Shown piece after piece: positions 1-5,726 of a stretch of 7,448 bases of DNA (within the stretch, counting starts at the first letter, position 1; every line of letters starts with the position of its first letter). The notes under the pieces are model-generated. The model made no database searches. It saw only the letters and a list, made by a program, of their open reading frames with translations, and had not been told where the DNA came from. This DNA is from Hyphomicrobiales bacterium (GTDB lineage Bacteria > Pseudomonadota > Alphaproteobacteria > Rhizobiales > Aestuariivirgaceae), in the NCBI GenBank assembly GCA_014380505.1, contig JACMJT010000152.1:1-7448 (forward strand), written 5' to 3'. The position numbers were made by a program, and so were the translations under genes.

Positions 1-2175
1 CGGGGCACCTGGACGCCGGACGGCGACCCGCAAAAATCGCTGAAGGCGGGCAAGCTATCGTTCTCGCTCGAAGGCAAGCGGCTTAAGGGCCACTGGGCGC
101 TGGTGCGGATGAAATTGGATGGCAAGGACAAAAAGCGAAACTGGCTGCTGATAAAGGGGCGCGATGCCCACGCAATCGGCGAGGCTGAGCCGGAACCGGT
201 GGAGAAGGCCACTGTCTCGGCAATATCGGGGGTCAGCAACGACGATCTGGCAAAGGGAAAAACGTTGCGGCCCGATCATCGGGCCCGTGCCCGGAAGCCC
301 GATACAATGGCCCCCACGGCTACCTTGGCAAAGCTTGCCGGAGCAAAGAAAGCCATCTTGCCGGTTTTTGTCGAACCCAGTCTTGCCGTCTCCGCCGCGC
401 AACCGCCCGATGGACCGGAATGGCTGCATGAAATTAAACACGACGGCTATCGCATGCAAGCCAGGATCGACGGTGGCAAGGTGGAGCTGTTAACGCGCAA
501 GGGCCTCGACTGGACTAAACGATTTCACCCGGTGGCAAAGGCCTTGAAAAATCTGCCGGTGCAAGCCGCCCTTATCGATGGCGAGATTATCGCGCAGGAC
601 GCGGCCGGGCATTCGAGTTTCAGCAGTCTGCAGGTGGACCTCAAGGCGGGCCGCCATGACCGGCTGGCGTATTATGTTTTTGATCTCCTTTACTGCAACG
701 GCGTCGATCTTCGCGGCGTGGCGCTTCAGGAACGCAAACGCATCCTGGCCAGCCTCATGGCTTCAGCAGATGCATCCACCACACTCCGCTATAGTGAACA
801 CCTGGATGTTGGCGGCGAAACTATTCTGGCGCATGCCTGCAAGCTGGGACTCGAAGGCATCATCTCGAAACGGGGCGATATGCCCTATTTATCCGGGCGG
901 GGCGAGCACTGGGTAAAGTCCAAATGCATGCTGCGGCAGGAATTCGCGGTGGTGGGCTTTGTGCCATCCGCCGCGGTTAAGAACGCCATCGGCTCGCTGG
1001 TGCTCGGCTATCATAAAAACGGGGAACTGGTTCACGCCGGCCGCGCCGGTACGGGATATTCATCGGAAGAAGCCCTGTCGCTTCGCAAAATCCTGCAACC
1101 GCTGGCGGAGGACAAACCCAAGTTTCGCAAGACTCCGACAGCCGTGTCCATGAAAGATGTGATCTGGGTGAAGCCGCAATTGGTAGCGGAAATTGAATAT
1201 CGCGGCTGGTCGGCGGATAGCTTGCTGCGTCAGGCCGCCTACAAGGGTCTGCGCGAGGATAAGGCTGCAGCAGAGGTCGTCCTGGAAAAAACCGTCGCGG
1301 TAACGGCACGCCAGCCAAAAGCTGCGACGGCCCACGTCAAACTCACCCATCCCGAACGGGTGCTGTGGGAGCAGAATGGCTTCACCAAACAGGCGCTAGC
1401 GAATTTCTACGCCGGCATCGCCAAGTGGATTATCCCCCACATTGGGGGCCGCATCCTCAGCCTGGTGCGCTGTCCGCAAGGGGCGGGCGGGCAATGTTTT
1501 TTTACCAAGCATGCCTGGATGGGCATGAATGAGGGCGTGCGGCTGGTGGATACGGGGGACGAAAAGCCCATGCTGGCAATCGACGGTATCGAAGGGCTGT
1601 TGACGCTGGTTCAGATGAATGTCCTGGAGATACATGTCTGGGGCTCCCAGGCAAAAGACATGGACCGGCCGGACCGGATGATATTCGATCTCGACCCCGG
1701 TGAAGATGTAACATGGGCCGATGTACGGAACGCGGCGCTCGAACTCCGGCAGCGGCTGGAGACGGTGGGTTTACGGAGTTTCGTCAAGACATCGGGTGGC
1801 AAGGGACTGCATGTGGTGGTGCCGCTGCAACCGCGGGCGGATTGGGATGAAGTCAAAGCGTTCAGCAAGGCGTTTGCCGGCTTGATGGCGACGGATACAC
1901 CGCGGCGGTATGTGGCCAATATGGCCAAGAACCGCCGCCGGGGCCGTATTTTCATTGACTATCTTCGCAACGGCCGCGGCGCCACCGCCATTGCCCCTTA
2001 CTCGACCCGGTCCAGGCCCGGTGCTCCGGTTTCGGTTCCGGTTGAGTGGAGTGAATTGCCGGATATCACCGCAGGGGACCAATTCACCGTCGATAATCTG
2101 GAACACCGGCTGAACCATCTAAAGCGCGATCCTTGGGCGGAACTCCCAGGACACAAGCAGACACTTCCCCTATAA
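1..2175 (+). CDS. ligD: ATP-dependent DNA ligase LigD (5' end outside window)
   Basis: This is the multifunctional ligase of bacterial non-homologous end joining, which processes and seals double-strand breaks with Ku. The reading frame is open from base 1, so the gene starts upstream; 724 residues are visible (numbered from base 1). Residues 1 to about 58 are the end of the 3'-phosphoesterase domain (GTW...GDP, KGHWALVR, NWLLIKGRD). The adenylation domain follows, with motif I EIKHDGYR (nucleophile Lys146), DGEII, YYVFDLL, LEGIISKR and WVKSK, then an OB domain ending in the RQAAYKGLREDK motif. From about residue 446 comes the primase-like polymerase domain, with metal ligands in FDLDPG (Asp563, Asp565), SGGKGLH (Lys601, His604) and FIDYLRN (Asp653). 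All catalytic residues of ligase and polymerase are present; those of the phosphoesterase lie outside the window. The domain order is the usual one in Alphaproteobacteria and Pseudomonas. An internal ATG at 103 is not the start, because conserved phosphoesterase sequence precedes it. No Ku gene is in the window; one is expected nearby. Confidence 0.97.
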   Translation, partial: RGTWTPDGDPQKSLKAGKLSFSLEGKRLKGHWALVRMKLDGKDKKRNWLLIKGRDAHAIGEAEPEPVEKATVSAISGVSNDDLAKGKTLRPDHRARARKPDTMAPTATLAKLAGAKKAILPVFVEPSLAVSAAQPPDGPEWLHEIKHDGYRMQARIDGGKVELLTRKGLDWTKRFHPVAKALKNLPVQAALIDGEIIAQDAAGHSSFSSLQVDLKAGRHDRLAYYVFDLLYCNGVDLRGVALQERKRILASLMASADASTTLRYSEHLDVGGETILAHACKLGLEGIISKRGDMPYLSGRGEHWVKSKCMLRQEFAVVGFVPSAAVKNAIGSLVLGYHKNGELVHAGRAGTGYSSEEALSLRKILQPLAEDKPKFRKTPTAVSMKDVIWVKPQLVAEIEYRGWSADSLLRQAAYKGLREDKAAAEVVLEKTVAVTARQPKAATAHVKLTHPERVLWEQNGFTKQALANFYAGIAKWIIPHIGGRILSLVRCPQGAGGQCFFTKHAWMGMNEGVRLVDTGDEKPMLAIDGIEGLLTLVQMNVLEIHVWGSQAKDMDRPDRMIFDLDPGEDVTWADVRNAALELRQRLETVGLRSFVKTSGGKGLHVVVPLQPRADWDEVKAFSKAFAGLMATDTPRRYVANMAKNRRRGRIFIDYLRNGRGATAIAPYSTRSRPGAPVSVPVEWSELPDITAGDQFTVDNLEHRLNHLKRDPWAELPGHKQTLPL

Positions 2176-2209
2176 AAATGAGGTCCTCCGCGCAGGGGCG
2201 GAGGACCTC
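2172..2209 (-). terminator. Intrinsic terminator read on the minus strand, at the ligD stop codon
   Basis: A perfect 12-bp inverted repeat (2180-2191 with 2198-2209) encloses a 6-nt loop. On the minus strand the stem is followed by ATTTTTATA, a proper U-tract. On the plus strand the stem is preceded by As and followed by GGGCG with no T-run. The element is therefore built as a terminator for leftward transcription, although the stem may also protect the 3' end of ligD mRNA. The T-run is the complement of the ligD stop codon and the adjoining As. Confidence 0.75.
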
Positions 2210-2210
2210 G

Positions 2211-2235
2211 GGCGCAAGCCAGACGGCTTTGCGCC
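2211..2235. repeat. Inverted repeat forming a second hairpin beside the terminator
   Basis: GGCGCAAGCC (2211-2220) and GGCTTTGCGCC (2225-2235) pair with a single bulged base around a 4-nt loop (AGAC on the plus strand). It directly abuts the terminator stem, separated by one base. No T-run follows on the plus strand, so it is not a terminator by itself. On the minus strand it would be a central hairpin of the candidate small RNA. Confidence 0.6.
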
Positions 2236-2299
2236 AAACCGCGGAAGGATTTCAGGGGGGCCAAGACCCTTCCACGATTTTGTAAACTTGCCAGCCGAA

Positions 2300-2324
2300 A
2301 ACGTCCGTCCCGCCTTTTGGTTCC
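2300..2324 (-). promoter_or_regulatory. EcfG (RpoE2/SigT)-type promoter, minus strand
   Basis: On the minus strand GGAAC (2324-2320) is followed by 16 bases and CGTT (2303-2300). This matches exactly the GGAAC-N16/17-CGTT signature of the alphaproteobacterial general stress response sigma factor. It points toward the ligD 3' end, where no minus-strand protein gene exists, so its product would be the candidate small RNA ending at the terminator at 2209-2172. For nine fixed bases, two spacings and two strands, about 0.11 perfect matches are expected by chance in a window of this length, assuming equal base composition. Confidence 0.6.
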
Positions 2325-2345
2325 GCCTCGTGGATTAAATGCAGT

Positions 2346-2371
2346 GGAACTTTCCAGGGTCAAATATTGTT
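2346..2371 (+). promoter_or_regulatory. Probable EcfG-type promoter of the iron permease-like gene
   Basis: GGAAC (2346-2350), a 17-base spacer and TGTT (2368-2371) match the general stress response promoter GGAAC-N16/17-CGTT with one mismatch, at the least conserved base of the -10 element. Transcription would start near 2378, about 26 nt before the ATG at 2404. Its -35 box lies 21 bp from that of the minus-strand promoter at 2324-2300, so the two form a compact divergent pair. Confidence 0.5.
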
Positions 2372-2403
2372 ACAGATCGAATCGAGAAAACGGGGGGTAA
2401 TCC

Positions 2404-2820
2404 ATGGACGCCATCAATACGGGTTTTGCTGCTTTCGCCGCTTGCCTTGCGAAATGGGCCGGCAGTCCTCTTGTGTTTACCATAGCGCTAGCGGGAGTGT
2501 TGATCTGGGCTGCGTGCGGGCCGTTTTTTGATTATTCTGAAGGTTGGATGCTCCTCATCAATACGGGCACGACAATCTGCACGTTCCTCATGGTCTTCAT
2601 TATCCAGAATAGCCAGAATCGCGACGGCCTCGCAGTGCAGATCAAGCTCGACGAGATCATCCGCTCCATTCATGGAGCCAAGAACGCGATGATCAATCTG
2701 GAGGACCTGCCGCAACAGGAGCTGGAAGAATTAAGAGTAAAATTCGCGAAGATGGCGGTCAAAGCGCGCAAACTGCCAAACAAGCGGGCCAAAACCGCCA
2801 ACGCCCGTTCAGCCTCGTGA
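2404..2820 (+). CDS. Low-affinity iron permease family small membrane protein
   Basis: This 138-residue inner-membrane protein matches the bacterial family named after yeast Fet4 (Pfam Iron_permease). Two hydrophobic helices are visible, at about residues 22-42 and 49-67. They are joined by a short loop and followed by the family hallmark INTGTTICTFLMVF, then IQNSQNRD (67-74). A predicted soluble helical tail with LDEIIR and an acidic LEDLPQQELEEL segment ends in a basic C-terminus. Yeast Fet4 is much larger, so iron transport by this short form is not shown; it may be a subunit or have another membrane role. The start at 2404 fits the conserved N-terminal alignment; the ribosome binding site is only a G-run (2392-2397). 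An EcfG-type promoter lies upstream. The 3' end overlaps the convergent YihY-family gene by 12 bp, with no terminator between them. Family assignment is firm; function is not. Confidence 0.88.
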   Translation: MDAINTGFAAFAACLAKWAGSPLVFTIALAGVLIWAACGPFFDYSEGWMLLINTGTTICTFLMVFIIQNSQNRDGLAVQIKLDEIIRSIHGAKNAMINLEDLPQQELEELRVKFAKMAVKARKLPNKRAKTANARSAS

Positions 2821-3672
2821 TTTCGAGCCATAACGCTTGGCATAGACCCAGGTGAACTCCGCGCCGAGCAGAAACACCTGTGCCGAGTAATAGATCCATA
2901 GCAACAGGGCGACAAGTGTTCCCGCCGCCCCAAAGCCTGAAACCACGCCGCTCTTGCCGATGTAGAGTCCAATCAGGAATTTGCCGATATTGAACAAGAG
3001 AGCCGTGGCGGCAGCGCCTATCACCACATCGCTCCAGGCAACTGCCACCCGGGGCAGCAGCTTGAATATCATCGCGAAGAGGCCGGTGACGATCACAAAA
3101 CTCACGGCGAAATTCACACTCTGTAAGATGATTTCAGGACCGCCGACATAGGGAGTCCACAGTGTCTCGAGAGCAGAGATAAAAGCGCTGACGATCAAAG
3201 AGACCAGCAAAAGAAATGCCACCCCTAAGACCATGCCAAACGTCAGCAGGCGGCGGCGGATCAAATACCAGAGTCCTGACTGCTGCTTCTCTGCGGGAAT
3301 TTGCCAGATACGGTCCATGGCGCCCTGCAGTTCGGCGAAGACGCCGGTGGCGCCGAATACCATGACGATGAGGCCAATCAACGTCGCCAAGAAGCCTTCG
3401 GCAGGCTGGCTGGCGCTTTCGACCAGCGCTTGCAACATAAGCGCCCCCTCTTCGCCCACCAGGCCGCGGGCTTGGGCGAAGATGTGGCCCTGTGCCGCCT
3501 CCATGCCGAAGAAGAAACCGGCGATGGCGATGGCGATAATGAGCAGGGGCGCAATGGAGAAAATCGTATAGTAGGCAATCGCAGCACCCATGCTCGCAGC
3601 GCTGTCGTTGTTCCACGCCACGGCCGCTTCCTTGATCAGCTGAAGAATATCCTTCGGTCCGAGGGTCTTCAT
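2809..3672 (-). CDS. YihY/BrkB-family inner-membrane protein
   Basis: This 287-residue polytopic protein belongs to the YihY/BrkB family (Pfam Virul_fac_BrkB). About six membrane helices can be seen, near residues 30-55, 92-113, 140-162, 184-207, 212-234 and 245-270. The N-terminal signature is AAIAYYTIFSIAPLL (30-44); the FGATGVFAELQGAMDRIW segment and a C-terminal ...LLWIYYSAQVFLLGAEFT segment are typical of the family. Members have no settled biochemical function. The E. coli homologue was once wrongly called RNase BN, and BrkB was linked to serum resistance in Bordetella. The start at 3672 is supported by AGAGAG a few bases upstream on the minus strand. A perfect EcfG-type promoter (3735-3710) sits about 40 nt upstream of the start, which suggests induction in the general stress response. 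The gene is divergent from the SLC13-type permease (84 bp apart) and convergent with the iron permease-like gene, overlapping it by 12 bp. Confidence 0.93.
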   Translation of the reverse strand: MKTLGPKDILQLIKEAAVAWNNDSAASMGAAIAYYTIFSIAPLLIIAIAIAGFFFGMEAAQGHIFAQARGLVGEEGALMLQALVESASQPAEGFLATLIGLIVMVFGATGVFAELQGAMDRIWQIPAEKQQSGLWYLIRRRLLTFGMVLGVAFLLLVSLIVSAFISALETLWTPYVGGPEIILQSVNFAVSFVIVTGLFAMIFKLLPRVAVAWSDVVIGAAATALLFNIGKFLIGLYIGKSGVVSGFGAAGTLVALLLWIYYSAQVFLLGAEFTWVYAKRYGSKSRG

Positions 3673-3684
3673 GCCGCTCTCTGG

Positions 3685-3713
3685 TTGACAGCCGGGTTGC
3701 CGCCAAGTTAACG
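3685..3713 (+). promoter_or_regulatory. Weak candidate sigma-70 promoter of the SLC13-type gene
   Basis: A perfect -35 hexamer TTGACA (3685-3690) is followed, 17 bases later, by TTAACG (3708-3713), a poor -10. The placement suits the gene starting at 3757. The proposed -10 falls exactly on the -10 of the oppositely directed EcfG-type promoter, so simultaneous use would be unlikely. The call rests mainly on the -35 box. Confidence 0.3.
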
Positions 3714-3721
3714 CAACCGGC
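3691..3721. repeat. Bulged inverted repeat in the shared divergent promoter region
   Basis: GCCGGGTTGC (3691-3700) and GCAACCGGC (3713-3721) pair over nine bases with one bulged G around a 12-nt spacer. The repeat covers the -10 element and probable start site of the YihY-family gene and lies ahead of the SLC13-type gene. It could be an operator for a dimeric regulator or a leader hairpin. No specific regulator family is recognised. A direct repeat CCGGCGT also occurs at 3717-3723 and 3734-3740. Confidence 0.4.
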
Positions 3722-3735
3722 GTTGGACGGGTTCC
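3710..3735 (-). promoter_or_regulatory. EcfG-type promoter of the YihY/BrkB-family gene
   Basis: On the minus strand GGAAC (3735-3731), a 17-base spacer and CGTT (3713-3710) match the alphaproteobacterial general stress response promoter perfectly. Transcription would begin near 3703, leaving a leader of about 30 nt before the ATG at 3672. The position directly upstream of a minus-strand gene with correct orientation makes a chance match unlikely. Confidence 0.72.
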
Positions 3736-3756
3736 GGCGTCGCGAGGTTTGTCTCC

Positions 3757-5547
3757 ATGGAAATGACTCCTGAAATCGCGGCGTGCCTCGGCATTCTCGC
3801 CACTGCTGTCGTTTTATTCGCATGGGACCGCATTCCCGCGGACGTCGTGGCGCTTGGCGTCTTGCTGGCTATCATCGCCCTGAAACTGGTCGAGCCGGAA
3901 CGGGCCTTTGCCGGATTTGGCAGCGGCACGGTCATGATGATCTTCGGTTTTCTGATCATGACGGCGACACTCTCACATACCGGAATCGTCGATACTGTCG
4001 GTGGAGCTATTCTGAGCCGGGTTGGAAATCGCCCTTTCATTCTCTTGGCCGTCATCATGATTTCTGTATCGGTGCTTTCCGCTTTCATCAGCAACACCGC
4101 GGCTACGGCCTTTTTCATTCCCGTGGTCCTGGGGCTGGCGCAAAAGAACGGGACTAGCCCTTCGAAGTATCTGCTGCCCCTGGCATTCGCGTCGATCCTG
4201 ACGAGTTCCGTATCGGTCATCAGCACGTCGACGAATATCGTCATCAGCGAGTTGATGACCCAATCGGGAATGCCGCCAATGGGCATGTTCGAACTGGCCC
4301 CGGCCGGCATTCCCATTGCCGTGGTTGGTCTGATCTACATGTTGACAGTGGGCATCCGCCTGATGCCACATCGCGAAACCGATGCAAGCTCAATGGAAGG
4401 TGTCGGCAACCGGTCATACCAGGCCGATCTCCTGGTGCCCGAGGGCTCGCCTCTCATCGGCAAAACGCTGGCGGAATCGCCGGTGACAGCCGATTCCGGA
4501 TTGAACATCGTGAAGCTTGTCCGCGCCGGCAAAACGCTGGATGCCACCGATCCCGGCACCCTGCTGGCCGCTGCCGATGAAATCGTCGTCGAAGGACGGC
4601 GGCGCGATCTGTTGAAGGTCAAGGACATCAAGGGAATCGAGATCAAGGCCGATGTGCATCTGGCCGATCCCGCCGTGCCCCCCGAGGAGGTCGCCATTGT
4701 CGAGGGCGTGTTGATGCCGGATTCGCCCCTTATCGGCAAAAGTATCAGGGGTGCGGAATTTCACGATCGCTATGGACTGCAGGTGCTGGGGCTTAACCGC
4801 GCCGGTTATACGGTGAAACAGAAGCTCAGCCGCATGAGAATGCGGCTCGGCGATGTTCTGCTGCTGCAAGGCTCGGCGGAGAACGTCAAAGCGCTCGAGC
4901 GCGGCAATCTTTTCAGCATATTCGGAGGGGTCGATACCGCCCGCCTGAAAACCTCTCACGCCGCGGCCGCCATCGCTATTTTCGCCGCGGCGCTAATCGC
5001 CGCGACTTTCAACATCGTGCCCTTGCCGGTGGCCGCGATCGGCGGCGCGTTCCTCATGCTGGTAACGCGCTGCATTTCGCCGGAGGAGGCCTATCGCAGG
5101 ATGGAATGGAAGGTGCTGGTGCTGATCGGTGCCCTGTTGTCGCTGGGTGCAGCCATGGAGGCGACAGGCACGGGCAAGTATCTCGCTGCCCAATTGATCG
5201 CGGTAATCGGCGATCAAAATCCTCTGTTGCTGCTCACCTCCTTTTTCGTTTTGACGGTTGCCTTGACACAGCCCATGTCCAACCAGGCCGCCGCCATCGT
5301 CATCATACCCATCGCGCTGGAGTCGGCCCGGCAACTCGGGCTCAATCCTCGAAGCTTCGCGATGATGATCGCGGTTGCGGCGAGCTGTTCGTACTTAACT
5401 CCGCTGGAACCGTCGAGCCTGATGGTCTACGGGCCGGGCAAATACCGCTTCATGGATTTCGTAAAGGTTGGATTCCCGCTGACGTTTTTGATTTACGGTG
5501 TCGCCATTGTGATGGTGCCGTGGGTTTGGCCACTGAGCGCGAAATGA
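3757..5547 (+). CDS. SLC13/DASS-type permease with two RCK_C (TrkA_C) domains
   Basis: This 596-residue inner-membrane secondary transporter has two hydrophobic halves, residues 1 to about 205 and about 400-595, separated by a soluble insert. The insert carries two RCK_C-like domains, about 221-290 and 312-390, each with a ...P(E/D)(G/S)SPLIGK(T/S) motif and a ligand-domain-like end (ADEIVVEG, GDVLLLQG). The first half has the SNT motif in SAFISNTAATAFF (112-114), followed by STSTN (156-160). The symmetric motif of the second half reads PMSNQAAA (508-510), with Gln in place of Thr. The C-terminal LMVYGPGKYRF motif is typical of this subfamily. Relatives move sulfate, dicarboxylates or other anions, usually with sodium; the substrate cannot be read here. 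RCK_C domains suggest gating by a small ligand. GAGG at 3744-3747 supports the start at 3757; an in-frame ATG at 3763 is the alternative. The gene stands alone, 179 bp before the ABC operon. Confidence 0.92.
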   Translation: MEMTPEIAACLGILATAVVLFAWDRIPADVVALGVLLAIIALKLVEPERAFAGFGSGTVMMIFGFLIMTATLSHTGIVDTVGGAILSRVGNRPFILLAVIMISVSVLSAFISNTAATAFFIPVVLGLAQKNGTSPSKYLLPLAFASILTSSVSVISTSTNIVISELMTQSGMPPMGMFELAPAGIPIAVVGLIYMLTVGIRLMPHRETDASSMEGVGNRSYQADLLVPEGSPLIGKTLAESPVTADSGLNIVKLVRAGKTLDATDPGTLLAAADEIVVEGRRRDLLKVKDIKGIEIKADVHLADPAVPPEEVAIVEGVLMPDSPLIGKSIRGAEFHDRYGLQVLGLNRAGYTVKQKLSRMRMRLGDVLLLQGSAENVKALERGNLFSIFGGVDTARLKTSHAAAAIAIFAAALIAATFNIVPLPVAAIGGAFLMLVTRCISPEEAYRRMEWKVLVLIGALLSLGAAMEATGTGKYLAAQLIAVIGDQNPLLLLTSFFVLTVALTQPMSNQAAAIVIIPIALESARQLGLNPRSFAMMIAVAASCSYLTPLEPSSLMVYGPGKYRFMDFVKVGFPLTFLIYGVAIVMVPWVWPLSAK

Positions 5548-5593
5548 CAAACGGTATTGGCTGGAATTGGGCGCAAGTGGTCCGAAAAAGGTC

Positions 5594-5622
5594 TTGATTG
5601 GGCTAAAGTTTGCACATAAGGT
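5594..5622 (+). promoter_or_regulatory. Weak candidate sigma-70 promoter of the osmoprotectant ABC operon
   Basis: TTGATT (5594-5599), a 17-base spacer and TAAGGT (5617-5622) form a poor but correctly spaced sigma-70-like pair about 100 bp before the binding protein gene. No EcfG-type motif with correct spacing and no clear terminator for the preceding permease gene were found in 5548-5726. Confidence 0.22.
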
Positions 5623-5689
5623 TTAACACTGGAGGTTCGGCGGCTACGACTGCTTGATTTCAATTCTGTTCCACGCCGCTGCAATCGTC

Positions 5690-5717
5690 CTTTTTAAATT
5701 AAAAAAAACACGGGAGG
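5690..5717 (+). promoter_or_regulatory. AT-rich leader and strong ribosome binding site of the binding protein gene
   Basis: A run of Ts and As (5691-5708, ending in eight As) directly precedes a near-ideal Shine-Dalgarno sequence GGGAGG (5712-5717), nine bases before the ATG at 5727. Such an unstructured leader in a GC-rich genome favours high translation, as expected for a periplasmic binding protein. Confidence 0.5.
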
Positions 5718-5726
5718 AACGATAAG

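Larger units (their letters stand above)
2172..2294 (-). ncRNA. Candidate stress-induced small RNA, antisense to the ligD 3' end
   Basis: No known RNA family is recognised; the call rests on architecture. A perfect EcfG-type promoter (2324-2300, minus strand) would start transcription near 2294-2291, and a strong intrinsic terminator on the same strand ends near 2172, giving roughly 120 nt with no convincing reading frame. Read 5' to 3' on the minus strand, the predicted folds are: a possible stem GGAAGG/CCTTCC (2273-2268 with 2248-2243) whose loop carries a run of six C; a hairpin of 10 to 11 pairs with one bulge and a 4-nt loop (2235-2211); and the 12-pair terminator stem (2209-2180). C-rich loops that pair with G-rich ribosome binding sites are a known feature of alphaproteobacterial small RNAs, including the SigT-dependent GsrN of Caulobacter; no homology to GsrN is claimed. 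The last bases overlap the ligD stop codon in antisense. Both ends are inferred. The alternative is that the hairpins only serve ligD mRNA 3' end formation. Confidence 0.5.

Noticed and set aside
103..105. ATG at 103 as the ligD start
   Set aside because: The frame is open to base 1, and the 34 upstream residues match the conserved end of the phosphoesterase domain, so the true start is outside the window.
1998..2363. Minus-strand reading frame of 121 codons across the ligD-permease gap
   Set aside because: It overlaps ligD and runs through the EcfG-type promoter and both hairpins. Its translation is rich in Arg, Gly, Pro and Ser with no recognisable domain, as expected for a shadow frame in GC-rich DNA.
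3301..3711. Plus-strand reading frame of 136 codons opposite the YihY-family gene
   Set aside because: It is fully antisense to a well-supported membrane protein gene and shows no family resemblance.
5106..5597. Plus-strand reading frame of 163 codons in the second half of the SLC13-type gene
   Set aside because: It lies in another frame of a gene whose membrane segments and motifs are continuous to its stop at 5547. It has no domain or ribosome binding site of note.
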